Positions 27,383 to 36,063 of a stretch of 64,000 nt of DNA are shown here, one piece after another. Origin of the DNA: RI-153 sp963752935 (GTDB lineage Bacteria; Chloroflexota; Anaerolineae; Caldilineales; Caldilineaceae); assembly GCA_963752935.1 (NCBI GenBank), contig CAVWAL010000022.1:25104-89103 (forward strand), read 5' to 3'. The notes beneath the pieces were generated by a model, which saw only the letters and a list, made by a program, of their open reading frames with translations, was not told the origin of the DNA and ran no database searches. Both the position numbers and the translations under genes were made by a program. How positions within the stretch are numbered: position 1 is the first letter of the stretch; each line of letters begins with the position of its first letter.

Positions 27383-28318
27383 CTATTCAAGCGGCACATT
27401 CCCCAATAAATGGGCCAGCACGGCCTTCTGCGCATGCAGCCGATTGTGCGCCTGAGGAAAGAGCACACTGCTAGAGCCATCTGCAACGTCATCGCTGATT
27501 TCTTCGCCGCGATGGGCGGGCAAGCAGTGCATCACCAGCGTCGCCGGGTTCTGTGTCCGCGCAAGGAGTTCGGCGTTCACCTGGTATGGCGGGAAGATCT
27601 TCATGCGCTGCTCGCGTTGCTCTTCCTGGCCCATGCTTGTCCACACATCGGTGTAGAGAATGTCTGCACCGATAACGCCGTCCAGATCATCGGTAATCAC
27701 GACTTCGCCTTCGCCGGTGTTCAAAACGTCGGGCGAAGGTGTGTAGCCGACAGGGGCAACAATCCGCACATTCATGCCGACTTTGCCGGCGGCCATAATC
27801 AGGCTCGTCGCTACGTTGTTATCGCCATCCCCGACGTAGACCAGGGTGCGATCCGCCAGATCACCCAACTGTTCCCATGCCGTAAAAACGTCGGTAAGGG
27901 CCTGACAGGGGTGGCTGAAATCACTCAAACCGTTGATGACCGGCACACTGCCCCAAGATGCCAGATCGAGAATATGTTGGTGATCGAAAACACGCGCCAT
28001 CACCCCATCCACATAGCCGCTGAGCACACGCGCCACGTCGGCCGCACTCTCGCGGCTGCCCAGCCCAACTTCCTGAGGACTAAGGTAGAACGCATAGCCG
28101 CCCAAGTGCTGCATCCCCATTTCAAAGCTAACGCGGGTGCGCAACGAGGGCTTTTGGAAGATCATAGCCAGCGACTTGTGCGCCAGGATCGGTTCGTTCT
28201 TGCCGGACTGCATACGTTCGTCTTTGAGCCGTTTGGCCAGACGAAGAAGCCCCCAAAACTGTTCGCTGGAAATTTCGTTTAGATCGGTGAAATGAGTCAA
28301 AGGTTTAATAGAAGACAC
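27383..28318 (-). CDS. argF: Ornithine carbamoyltransferase
   Basis: A 311-residue anabolic-type enzyme that makes citrulline from ornithine and carbamoyl phosphate. The carbamoyl-phosphate loop is FQKPSLRTRVSFE (S-L-RTR variant of STRTR, about residue 55), followed by HPCQALTD (about 135) and MHCLPAHRGEE (about 270). I prefer the GTG at 28318 (VSSIKPLTHF) because GGGAA lies upstream and the family starts there. The longer GTG at 28396 abuts a hairpin repeat and adds residues without similarity. It lies 11 bases upstream of cdaA, so the two may be co-transcribed. Confidence 0.93.
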   Translation of the reverse strand: MSSIKPLTHFTDLNEISSEQFWGLLRLAKRLKDERMQSGKNEPILAHKSLAMIFQKPSLRTRVSFEMGMQHLGGYAFYLSPQEVGLGSRESAADVARVLSGYVDGVMARVFDHQHILDLASWGSVPVINGLSDFSHPCQALTDVFTAWEQLGDLADRTLVYVGDGDNNVATSLIMAAGKVGMNVRIVAPVGYTPSPDVLNTGEGEVVITDDLDGVIGADILYTDVWTSMGQEEQREQRMKIFPPYQVNAELLARTQNPATLVMHCLPAHRGEEISDDVADGSSSVLFPQAHNRLHAQKAVLAHLLGNVPLE

Positions 28319-28403
28319 AGATCGTTCCCTGTTCGATGCGTGCTTGATGGCTACTGACTGCTGGGCCCGATGGGCTGGTGATGCATCAAGGGTCACTGAA
28401 TGG

Positions 28404-28431
28404 GTAGGGGCGCTGCTTGCTGCGCCCCTAC
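28404..28431. repeat. Hairpin related to the 2117-2174 palindrome
   Basis: 10-bp arms GTAGGGGCGC / GCGCCCCTAC enclose TGCTTGCT. The GGGCGCTGCTTGC-YGCGCCC core matches the palindrome at 2117. It lies upstream of argF and downstream of the FAH gene stop. Confidence 0.7.
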
Positions 28432-28479
28432 GGTATTGCCATCACGTGACCTTTGACATGACACGATAGTGATATCAGG

Positions 28480-29280
28480 CTAGACGCCTGCGATCACGGG
28501 GTTAGACAATGTGGCCAACCCTTCGATTTCGACGGTCACCGTATCGCCAGGATGCAAGGGGCCAACCCCTTCCGGCGTACCGGTGAGGACGAGATCGCCC
28601 GGCTCGAGCGTCATAAACTGCGACACGAACGAAAGCACCTTCCCAATCGAGTGGACAAACTTGGCAGTGTTGCTTTCCTGGCGTACTTCGCCGTTGACGA
28701 GACAGCGGATTGTTTTGTTTTCGGGATCGAAGCTCGTATCCAGCCAGGGGCCTACCGGCCCGAATGTGTCGAAGTTCTTGCCGCGTGTCCACTGCACATC
28801 GCGTTTCTGCAGATCTCGCGCCGTGATGTCGTTGGCGCATGTGTACCCCAGGATAATGTTATGGGCATCCTGTGGGCTGAGGTAGCGGGCCCGTTTGCCA
28901 ATCACCAGGGCCAACTCTCCTTCATAATCCACGCGCTCGCTAATTGACGGCAAGATCACCGATTCGCCTTGCCCGATGAGGGTTGTGGCTGCTTTCAAAA
29001 AGATAGCCGGCTCTTCGGGCACTTCATTCCCGAACTCGGCTGCATGCTCGGCGTAGTTGCGCCCAACACAGATGATCTTGCGCGGATCACAAGGCGGCAA
29101 CAGTTTGATGTCATCCAATAGCAGAGGGCTGCCTTCGATTTCAGGCGCGAAATCCCGCGCCAATCGGGGGCTTTCATAGGGCGCTCGCCGTAAAGGATAT
29201 ACATACTTTTCCAGTAGAAGCCCCCACGTGGGCTTTCCTCGATTATCGTCTACATTCGTTACGTAACGCACAATACGCAT
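28480..29280 (-). CDS. Fumarylacetoacetate hydrolase-family enzyme
   Basis: A 266-residue FAH-family protein. The fold signature is clear: KIICVGRNYAEHAAE near residue 75, PAIFLKAATTLIG, then VDYEGELALVIGKRAR with the metal-binding Glu pair and YTCANDITARDLQ. C-terminal LVLTGTPEGVGPL is typical. Members are 2-hydroxyhepta-2,4-diene-1,7-dioate isomerases, acylpyruvases or oxaloacetate decarboxylases; the specific reaction is unknown. The start MRIVRYVTN at 29280 is preferred; the 52-codon upstream extension runs through a 91-bp repeat element that begins 75 bases upstream. Confidence 0.9.
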   Translation of the reverse strand: MRIVRYVTNVDDNRGKPTWGLLLEKYVYPLRRAPYESPRLARDFAPEIEGSPLLLDDIKLLPPCDPRKIICVGRNYAEHAAEFGNEVPEEPAIFLKAATTLIGQGESVILPSISERVDYEGELALVIGKRARYLSPQDAHNIILGYTCANDITARDLQKRDVQWTRGKNFDTFGPVGPWLDTSFDPENKTIRCLVNGEVRQESNTAKFVHSIGKVLSFVSQFMTLEPGDLVLTGTPEGVGPLHPGDTVTVEIEGLATLSNPVIAGV

Positions 29281-29354
29281 AGCAAGTTCCGCCCTTGGTG
29301 GATTGATAAAAGGGTTTCGTAACCGTCTACAGCCGAGAAGGTACTCTACACACT

Positions 29355-29445
29355 CTAGTAAATCCCGGCGGAAATTTGTCCACGTTTCCGACCAGAGGTA
29401 GGAATGCCAAATTTCCGCCGTGGTATTTACGCCCAACTGTACTAG
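29355..29445 (+). repeat. 91-bp palindromic element, copy A
   Basis: A 91-bp unit runs from CTAGTAAATC to GTACTAG. Left-arm CGGCGGAAATTT pairs with right-arm AAATTTCCGCCG. The first 19 and most of the last 30 bases match copy B read in reverse. The terminal CTAG supplies the TAG stop of the HD-domain gene on the minus strand. Confidence 0.9.
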
Positions 29446-30185
29446 GAAAACCGAACATTGTTGATGATCAGTCTGAACTCGCAGTTTAGGAACTGCACAG
29501 CCTGTCTCACCATTGTCATGCGGCTTAAGAAGATCTCAAAATATTCGATGACTTGTGCAAAATTCGTGTCGATTTCAAGCTCCAGGGCAATCACATTGTC
29601 TTCGGCTAGAACCCGCACAAAGCTGCGCGTGGCGGCATAGTTCACCCGATCATGGATGTCAAACTGCGCCATATCAGGGTTCTGCACCCGACTGCGATGC
29701 ACATCGGCCTTGTCTGCAATGATGACGGCCGCGGCGACGGGATCGGTTGCTGTGCCCCGTTCTTCCTCGTGATTGCCGATCGCATTCATGATCAGGGCGA
29801 TCTCATCGGATGCCATTCCCAGCCGCTTCAAGATCGGCCATGCCATCAAGGCGCCGCTCTGTGCATGGTTCTCGCGGTGGATCAGATTGCCGATATCGTG
29901 AACATAACCCGCCATATGCGCCAACTGGCTGGTTCGCTCGTCAAAGTCGAGCCGATCCAGAATGTTTTCGGCAATATGCCCTACGAGGCCGGCATGGCGT
30001 TGGCCATGCTCGGTGTAGCCAAGCGCACGTAGACTTTCGTTGGCCTGCCTCACAAACGCGATGACTTCTGCATCGCGGCGCAACTCTTCGATGGTGAGGC
30101 GGGGCACGTCAGGTTGTGCGATCTCCTGAATCTTGCCTGTTTCTGACGCGTCGTTTTCTACTGATTCGAAGTTGCTCACTGTCAT
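29442..30185 (-). CDS. HD-domain phosphohydrolase
   Basis: A 247-residue protein with an HD metal site: GYTEHGQRHAGLVGHIAE (His near residue 60), GYVHDIGNLIHRENHAQSG (HD near 97) and NAIGNHEE (about 138), then ADKADVHRSRV, an arrangement seen in HD-domain nucleotide phosphohydrolases. The substrate is unknown; proximity to the c-di-AMP block does not by itself suggest a role there. The stop codon TAG lies inside the end of a 91-bp repeat element, so the element may have set the present C-terminus. Confidence 0.85.
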   Translation of the reverse strand: MTVSNFESVENDASETGKIQEIAQPDVPRLTIEELRRDAEVIAFVRQANESLRALGYTEHGQRHAGLVGHIAENILDRLDFDERTSQLAHMAGYVHDIGNLIHRENHAQSGALMAWPILKRLGMASDEIALIMNAIGNHEEERGTATDPVAAAVIIADKADVHRSRVQNPDMAQFDIHDRVNYAATRSFVRVLAEDNVIALELEIDTNFAQVIEYFEIFLSRMTMVRQAVQFLNCEFRLIINNVRFS

Positions 30186-30235
30186 GCTTCGTTTCTTGGT
30201 GGTTGACTGTACCGGTGAATTTTAGCCAGTTGATC

Positions 30236-31147
30236 TTACAAGAGCGCCGTCTGCCCAATCGCCAAGGCGCTTAGGATCAGCGCCACCGGCCACCAGAATT
30301 CTACCTGGCGCAGCGGCTGTTTGCGATAGACTGCCAACCACGTGGGCAGCCAGAGTACGCTGAGCAGGGCCAGCCACAGAGGCGCCTGGGCCACAACGAT
30401 CTGAATGCTGATGCCAATCTGGGCCAGTGCCACAGCCGCCAAACCCAGTCTATCCTGCGAGGCTTCGAGGTTGCGGTTCGCACCCCACAGGTGAAGCGTC
30501 CACAACACGGCGAGGATCAAGGGATTGCGCCAGTTGGCGCTCGCCTCACCGGCGAAGAGTTCACCGGCGAAGAGTAACATCGTTGCCCCCCAGGGGAGCA
30601 GCACGCTGACCAACGCGTGCAGCATCACAATGGGCATCAACTCTACCTGGCGATGCAGCCAACCGGCAATGCTGATCACAACCACGACGAGCGTTAGCCA
30701 AAAGAGCGCCATGTCGAGGCTCAGGGCCACGATCAGGGCCAGCAGAATGCCCGGCAGCGCCACACGCCCCAAGACCGGTAGAATCCCCGGGCTGTCGGTT
30801 CCAAAAAGCCGCGCCGCCGGTGAGCCGGCCCGTAAATAGGGAAGCCAGAACCGAGGCTTTTGGAGCGGCTGCTCCAGGCTCGGCACGCTATTGGGCACCG
30901 TCATTGATCCCCAAATGCTCCCCCACAATAGATCAAGCAACAGGAAAAGCAGTAGCAGCCGCGCCGGATCGATCAGATCCAGGCGGCCGGCAAACCCAAT
31001 GCTAAGCAGCGCCGCCGCCATGGTCCAACCGCCGGCAATGCGCCAGGGGGAGCGTTCCAGCCAGATACGACCATCGAACACTGCACTGCTGTTGGTGTTC
31101 CATAGGGTTGACCGTACAGCAGCCGATCGCACTCGCCCATGCTGCAT
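30236..31147 (-). CDS. Unrecognised polytopic membrane protein
   Basis: A 303-residue protein with about eight hydrophobic segments (for example WTMAAALLSIGFAG, LLLLFLLLDLLWGSIWG, ILLALIVALSLDMALFW, VALILSALAIGQ). A short cytoplasmic loop holds PRFWLPYLRAGSPAARLFG. I do not recognise the family. The start MQHGRVRS at 31147 has AAGGA 8 bases upstream; the longer ORF to 31441 only reads through a 91-bp repeat element and is not real. It lies between the HD-domain and lipid-kinase genes on the same strand. Confidence 0.75.
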   Translation of the reverse strand: MQHGRVRSAAVRSTLWNTNSSAVFDGRIWLERSPWRIAGGWTMAAALLSIGFAGRLDLIDPARLLLLFLLLDLLWGSIWGSMTVPNSVPSLEQPLQKPRFWLPYLRAGSPAARLFGTDSPGILPVLGRVALPGILLALIVALSLDMALFWLTLVVVVISIAGWLHRQVELMPIVMLHALVSVLLPWGATMLLFAGELFAGEASANWRNPLILAVLWTLHLWGANRNLEASQDRLGLAAVALAQIGISIQIVVAQAPLWLALLSVLWLPTWLAVYRKQPLRQVEFWWPVALILSALAIGQTALL

Positions 31148-31223
31148 CGAAAATTCCTTCGGTCTGTGGTCAAGATCTTCGGCTGTAGTCGGGGGGGCTA
31201 CAGATCGAGGCACGTGCGTTTCG

Positions 31224-31314
31224 CTAGTATATTGCGGCGTAAATACCACGGCGGAAATACGGCGTCTGTACCACTGGTAGAGCATGGCGGTATAGTTCCG
31301 CCGGGATTTACTAG
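31224..31314 (-). repeat. 91-bp palindromic element, copy B
   Basis: The same 91-bp unit as copy A in the opposite orientation, CTAG at both ends. The reverse complement aligns without gaps to copies A and C. It lies 77 bases upstream of the membrane-protein start; copy A is 75 bases upstream of the FAH start. Confidence 0.9.
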
Positions 31315-31556
31315 TCAATCGCTGTTCGCTGTTCAGTCGCCGCCGTATCTGTTGTGGTTCACGACAAAATCGACGGTAAGCACAGGCAGTGTGTAGAGCC
31401 AAAAATGAGAAACCCACGCAGCCATTGATCGATAGCTGCATGGGCGTTCACCCACTTCCGATTATAGCAGAGGTTGGAACCGATGGGAAACCTCACCGCA
31501 CTGCCGGGCGCGTCTTAAAATGAGGATGACGCTATCCTATCTTTGCTCGTTGTCTC

Positions 31557-32489
31557 TTAAACCAGCACCTGCAATCGTTTCGGCTCCATCGTGATCGAGA
31601 CGGCGCGGGCCTGTTCGGTGATCACTTCGCCGTCGGTGTGCAGCGGCACTGAAATGTCGCTTAAGATCGTGACGGCGGTACAGCGCGTCAAGTGGACGGC
31701 CGGATGGTTACGGTGCGCTCCCGCCATGACCTGGGGCAGCAGCGCCAGGATCTGGGGTGTGTTCAATCCCCGCGCGAAGGCGAGGTCGAGCATCCCATCG
31801 TCGACCACGGCATCCGGCGTAATGTAGAAGCCGCCGCCGGTGCGCCGGCTGTTGCCAACGCTGACCAGCAAGGCACTCTGGTTTATCTGCCGGGTCTGCC
31901 CCTGGGGCGTACACCAGCGAATCTGCACGTGTGGATGCCGGTAGGCGCGTAGCGCTTTGATGACCGCCAACAAGTAGACGGCGAAACCGCGCAGACGCAC
32001 GATCTTATAGCTCTCCACCGTCACCTGCGCCTCGAACCCCATGCCCAGATTGTTGTCGAAATAGCGCGAGAGGAAGCCGGTCTCCGTGCGAACCTGGGCG
32101 TGACTCAGATCGATACCCCGGGTCCGTCCCCGCCGGATGGCGGTGGCTGCATCAGTCAGATTGCGAGGAGTACCCACCATATCGGCGAAGTCGTTCCCGG
32201 TGCCCACCGGCAAGATGGCGAGCGGACCTACCGGCTCACCCGCTGCGGCGGCCTGTGCAAGTCCATTCACAACCTCGTTGATTGTGCCATCGCCGCCGGC
32301 CGCAGCGACGATGCCGTAGCCACTGTGTTTGGCTTCACGCGCGACGTCGATCGCCTCGCGCGGTCGTGTCGTTTGAAAGATGTCAAACGGAATGGATGCT
32401 GCGTGCATGGCACGATGGATGGCGTCAACGGCTTCGGCGCCTGAGCCACGACCTGACTTAGGGTTGAGCACCACAAAGACTTTGTCCAC
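31557..32489 (-). CDS. YegS/DgkB-family lipid kinase
   Basis: A 310-residue diacylglycerol-kinase-like protein. It has LNPKSGRGSG at the N-terminus, the ATP-binding GGDGTINEVVNG near residue 65, and PVGTGNDFAD near 93, all family hallmarks, followed by a beta-sandwich domain with DDGMLDLAF. It phosphorylates diacylglycerol or a related lipid at the membrane surface. GTG start directly abuts the TGA of the amylase gene, with GAGGAG before it, so the two genes are translationally coupled. Confidence 0.92.
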   Translation of the reverse strand: MDKVFVVLNPKSGRGSGAEAVDAIHRAMHAASIPFDIFQTTRPREAIDVAREAKHSGYGIVAAAGGDGTINEVVNGLAQAAAAGEPVGPLAILPVGTGNDFADMVGTPRNLTDAATAIRRGRTRGIDLSHAQVRTETGFLSRYFDNNLGMGFEAQVTVESYKIVRLRGFAVYLLAVIKALRAYRHPHVQIRWCTPQGQTRQINQSALLVSVGNSRRTGGGFYITPDAVVDDGMLDLAFARGLNTPQILALLPQVMAGAHRNHPAVHLTRCTAVTILSDISVPLHTDGEVITEQARAVSITMEPKRLQVLV

Positions 32490-33404
32490 TCACGACTCCT
32501 CTCTGCGTTTTAGCACCAATGCTTCGCGGCCGGCAACCGTAATGCCAGAAAGTTTTGCAGAACGAGACGGGTAGCGTCCCTCTCCCCACACTGCTGTGTA
32601 CACGCCATCTTCCAGCCCATCGGTCAGCGCCAGATCGATGGTTGCCTGTTGGTGGCCGACGTTGAAAACGACAATCATCTCTTCTGTGTCGAGAACTCGG
32701 TTGAAGGCGTAAATGTTCCCACGGGCGTGGAGGACTTTGTATGAACCGGTGCGCAGGGCCGGGTGCTGATGGCGCATGTCAATGGCGCGCTTGTAAAACT
32801 CGAGCAGATCCTGGTTCCAACTCGCCTTGTTTTGCCAGGGAAAGGCGGCCCGACAATAGGGATCATTGGCGCCGGTCATGCCGATTTCGTCGCCATAGTA
32901 GATACACGGTGCGCCCGGCATCGTCATCTGGAAGAGCGTGCAAAGACGTAGTGCCTGTTCATCTTCCCTCACCGTCCACAGCGTGCGGGCGGTGTCGTGA
33001 CTGTCCATCAAATTCAACTGTGCCAGATTCACTTCCCAATCGTAGAGGGCCAGCATCTCATCAACGGTTTGAGCAAACTGTTCGCTTGTCAACGCCTTCA
33101 GGGGGAAGCCACCCGGTTTGTACTCGGTGTGTAACGTGTCCGCGCCGAAGAACCCCAGCGCAGCGCGGCTGAAGATGTAGTTCATAACCGAATCGAACAT
33201 ATCTCCCCTCAGCCAGGCCTGGGCTTTGCTCCAGATTTCGCCGGTAATGTAGGCATCGGGGTTGACGTCTTTGACGACTTTGCGGAACATTCGCCAGAAC
33301 TCAGGATCGTTGATCTCTTCGGGTACGTCCAGATCGCCAGCCGTCAGCGCCGAACTCGATCCAATGGCGCGAGACATCAAGTAGATATTGGCGCACACCC
33401 TCAT
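32490..33404 (-). CDS. GH13 alpha-amylase family, C-terminal part (frameshifted)
   Basis: This frame carries the second half of a GH13 alpha-glucan hydrolase: LDVPEEINDPEFW, the acid/base Glu in YITGEIW, MDSHDTARTLW with the third catalytic Asp, and a C-terminal beta-sandwich ending LVLKRREES. True coding in this frame starts near 33333; residues before LDVPEE are out of frame. It joins the 33301-33957 ORF through GADGWR|LDVPEEI, so one extra base near 33331-33334 splits a single ~490-residue enzyme. Intact, it would be a cytoplasmic neopullulanase/cyclomaltodextrinase-type enzyme, as no signal peptide is seen. Confidence 0.82.
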   Translation of the reverse strand: MRVCANIYLMSRAIGSSSALTAGDLDVPEEINDPEFWRMFRKVVKDVNPDAYITGEIWSKAQAWLRGDMFDSVMNYIFSRAALGFFGADTLHTEYKPGGFPLKALTSEQFAQTVDEMLALYDWEVNLAQLNLMDSHDTARTLWTVREDEQALRLCTLFQMTMPGAPCIYYGDEIGMTGANDPYCRAAFPWQNKASWNQDLLEFYKRAIDMRHQHPALRTGSYKVLHARGNIYAFNRVLDTEEMIVVFNVGHQQATIDLALTDGLEDGVYTAVWGEGRYPSRSAKLSGITVAGREALVLKRREES

Positions 33405-33957
33405 TTTGCACGTTGAACTTAGGCAGTGCCGGAATGTCCCACCAGGCCGCGTAATTGTGAGGGGCTTCTTTGTCGTGCTGATAGGGACGCAACGGCCAAT
33501 CGTTGATGATGAACCAGTCCAAATAGGGCGAGTTCCCTCCGGTTTCTAGAATGTGGTGGAAAGCCCAAAAGCCGCGGCTGGCATGGTTGAAGACGCCGTC
33601 GATCACCACACGAATGTCGTGATCATGGGCGGCATCCAACAGGGTGCGGAAAGCGGCGTTGCCGCCCAGCAATGGATCGACCTGCATGTAATCATAGGTG
33701 TGGTAGCGATGGTTGGATGCCGACGAAAAGATCGGGTTGAGGTAGAGGGCCGTAATCCCTAGTTCTTTGAGATAGTCTAGCTTGTCCACAATGCCCAGTA
33801 GATCGCCGCCCTGGAACCCTTCTTCTTCGGGAGGCGTGCCCCATGTTTTGAAGGTGACGCCGGGCAGCGGCTTTGTATTTTTACCCCGTGCAAAACGGTC
33901 GGGAAAGATCTGATAGAAGACGGCGTTTTTTACCCAATCAGGGGTGCGAATTGACAT
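33301..33957 (-). CDS. GH13 alpha-amylase family, N-terminal part (frameshifted)
   Basis: The first half of the split GH13 enzyme: PDWVKNAVFYQIFPDRFARG at the start, YLNPIFSSASNHRYHTYDY near residue 72, VVIDGVFNHASRGFWAF near 117 (conserved region I) and FGADGWR near 205, just before the nucleophile region II. After GWR the frame reads SGRTRRDQRS and stops, while the next frame continues LDVPEEI. The nucleophile Asp (LDVPEE) therefore lies beyond the frameshift. If the shift is real, this product lacks all three catalytic acids. Confidence 0.82.
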   Translation of the reverse strand: MSIRTPDWVKNAVFYQIFPDRFARGKNTKPLPGVTFKTWGTPPEEEGFQGGDLLGIVDKLDYLKELGITALYLNPIFSSASNHRYHTYDYMQVDPLLGGNAAFRTLLDAAHDHDIRVVIDGVFNHASRGFWAFHHILETGGNSPYLDWFIINDWPLRPYQHDKEAPHNYAAWWDIPALPKFNVQNEGVRQYLLDVSRHWIEFGADGWRSGRTRRDQRS

Positions 33958-34151
33958 ATGATGATTGCTCCAAATGTGGCTCGGGTTGCTCTAAATTCTG
34001 GGTACGCATTGTGGCATAGCCATCTGTGGATGTCAACGCGTTCACATTATTCTTTCTTTGCAGCGCTGCTGTGCTGACGTAGAATAACAGACATGAGTTA
34101 TATCTGAGTTCTTCAGCCAAAAAGGAGCCGCTTGTGAGGTGTACTAAGCTG

Positions 34152-34242
34152 CCAGTAAATCTCGGCGAACCTATGCCGACACGCTCTATCAGTGGCACAG
34201 ACGCCATATTTCGGCCCTGGTACTTACGCCGCAGTGTGCTGC
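34152..34242 (+). repeat. 91-bp palindromic element, copy C (degenerate)
   Basis: Aligns over 91 bases without gaps to reverse-complemented copy B, with about 73 identities by hand count (~80%). The hairpin arms are weaker (CTCGGCGAA versus TTTCGGCCC). It covers the nominal start codon of the CapA-family lipoprotein gene. Confidence 0.82.
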
Positions 34243-36000
34243 GTCGTTTACCGGCGTGGTCAACTTGCTGTTGTCGCATCGATAGTGCTCCTCATCTTTC
34301 TTGTCTCGGCTTGTGTCAGCCCGATCGTTGCGCCATCGGTGCCGCCGGCCGGCGTCGTGCCCACTTTTACACCAACGCCGGAGTCTACGGACGGTTCCAC
34401 CTTGATCCTCGCTGAGAACCCTACGGCTGAACCCGTTATTGAAGCTGAAGTCATGCCACTGACCGTCGGGTTATCGCCACTCTTGGCTGAGGACGACGTA
34501 TCCTGGCTGATGCCGTTGCTGATGAGTGTGACTCAGCTTGAAACCGTCGACGGCCTGCGTCCGCTGCAACTGCTCGATCGCACGAGCAACGCCAACTTCA
34601 GGCTGGAGTTTGTGCCGCGCGCCCAGGTGAGCGGTGACTTCTTGCTCGAACGCTTCTTCGCGCCTGTGGTCCCCTTCGACACAACAACCGACGATACGAC
34701 GATGTCGCAGTTGGCGGCACGGTGGCGCGGTGAAGAAGCCGGTGGATTGGTGGTGCCGCTTGAGTATATGGCCGAGCTGACCGCGCTGCTGGGTGAGTCG
34801 CCAGACCCGGCGCTCGTGCTGACCAATACCGATCTGCTCTTTGACGCCTTAATGGCTGCGCCAGGAAGCATCGGCATCATGCCCTTTGATCTGTTGCACC
34901 CGCGTTTCAAGGTGCTCAACGTGGATGGGGCCAACGTCCTCAACAACCGGCTGGACACTGCCGCGTATCCGCTGGCCGCGGCCCTTGTTGTGAACGGCGA
35001 CGGCGCCGATGCCCTGATGACGCAACTTGTCGCTCAGGCTCCGCCGTCAAGCAATCGTGCCGGTGCTCAATTGACGACCTTGATCATGACGGGCGTCACG
35101 GCCATGTCGCGGGTCACAGCTTTGCGCATGGAACAACGCGGCTATGTCTATCCTGCGCTGGTGATTTCGGATACGTTGGCGGCTGCCGACATCACACACA
35201 TTAGCAACGAAGTTCCCTTCCTGGATAATTGTGTGGTCAACGCCGGCGAGAACAATCTTGTCCTGTGTAGCCACACCAATTATTGGGAAGCGCTGGCCGC
35301 AGTGGGGACAGATATCGTGGGGCTGAGCGGCAACCATGTCAACGACTTTGGACGCGACGGCGCCCGGCGCTCGCTCACATGGTATCGAGAAAACGAGATT
35401 CCGATCTATGGGAGCGGCATGAATATTGAAGAGGCGTGTGCACCACTGCTCTGGGAACACAACGGCAACACATTCGCCTTTATTGCAGCGCTGGCATTTG
35501 AGCCGCAATTTGCCTGGGCCACCGAAGATCAGCCGGGCGCCTGTTACTACTACAACAACAAACAGTTGATCCTGGACTCTATCGCCGAACTGCGCCCGCA
35601 GGTAGACGTCCTCGCCGTCGAGCTACAGTATCTGGAAACCTACGAACCCTTCCCCACCGGCCAACAGGTGAGCGAATTCCGCGAACTGCGCGAGGCCGGC
35701 GTAGATATTGTGACCGGCGTACAGAGTCATGTGCCGCAGGCCATGGAACCCTATGCGCCCACGGCCGACCGCAACGCCAGTATTATTGTCTATGGGCTGG
35801 GCAATCTCTTCTTTGATCAGATGTGGAGCTGGCAGACGCGTACCGAGTTGATGGCGAGACATACCATTTACCAGGGGAAGCTGCTCAGCACTGAGATCTT
35901 GACCGCCGTCCTTGAGGACTACGCCCAACCACGTTGGGCCACCCCCGACGAACGCACGGAGATCCTCAATCGAATCTTCGGCGCTGCGCCGGAGCGATGA
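34192..36000 (+). CDS. CapA-family metallophosphatase-like lipoprotein
   Basis: A 602-residue protein with a signal peptide and lipobox LVSAC (Cys near residue 41), a Thr/Pro/Glu linker, an extra ~230-residue N-terminal domain of unknown fold, and a C-terminal CapA/PgsA domain. The latter is marked by VGLSGNHVNDFG, NTFAFIAAL, VLAVELQYLE and GVQSHVPQAMEPY, the metal-binding residues of calcineurin-like phosphoesterases. Relatives take part in poly-gamma-glutamate or capsule export. The start is uncertain: the GTG at 34192 lies inside repeat copy C, and a strong AAAGGAG site at 34121 points to a GTG at 34134 in a different frame. Confidence 0.82.
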   Translation: MAQTPYFGPGTYAAVCCVVYRRGQLAVVASIVLLIFLVSACVSPIVAPSVPPAGVVPTFTPTPESTDGSTLILAENPTAEPVIEAEVMPLTVGLSPLLAEDDVSWLMPLLMSVTQLETVDGLRPLQLLDRTSNANFRLEFVPRAQVSGDFLLERFFAPVVPFDTTTDDTTMSQLAARWRGEEAGGLVVPLEYMAELTALLGESPDPALVLTNTDLLFDALMAAPGSIGIMPFDLLHPRFKVLNVDGANVLNNRLDTAAYPLAAALVVNGDGADALMTQLVAQAPPSSNRAGAQLTTLIMTGVTAMSRVTALRMEQRGYVYPALVISDTLAAADITHISNEVPFLDNCVVNAGENNLVLCSHTNYWEALAAVGTDIVGLSGNHVNDFGRDGARRSLTWYRENEIPIYGSGMNIEEACAPLLWEHNGNTFAFIAALAFEPQFAWATEDQPGACYYYNNKQLILDSIAELRPQVDVLAVELQYLETYEPFPTGQQVSEFRELREAGVDIVTGVQSHVPQAMEPYAPTADRNASIIVYGLGNLFFDQMWSWQTRTELMARHTIYQGKLLSTEILTAVLEDYAQPRWATPDERTEILNRIFGAAPER

Positions 36001-36010
36001 TGGGAGCGTA

Positions 36011-36063
36011 GAGAGTAGGGATCGTGTTGAGCCTCAAATTCTCAACACGATCCCCGTACTCTC
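36011..36063. terminator. Hairpin between convergent CapA and AIM24 genes
   Basis: Arms GAGAGTAGGGATCGTGTTGAG (36011-36031) and its near reverse complement (36041-36063) pair with a single one-base bulge around CCTCAAATT. It lies right after the CapA stop and at the end of the AIM24 gene, as expected of a shared terminator, though a T-run is lacking. Confidence 0.7.

Noticed and set aside
31224..31314. Possible tRNA: GGTAGAGCATGG in element copy B resembles a D-arm
   Set aside because: No acceptor stem, anticodon arm or T-arm can be drawn, and the other copies do not keep the D-arm-like bases. It is part of the 91-bp repeat.
31148..31441. N-terminal extension of the membrane protein at 30236
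   Set aside because: It only reads through repeat element B. A ribosome site marks the start at 31147.
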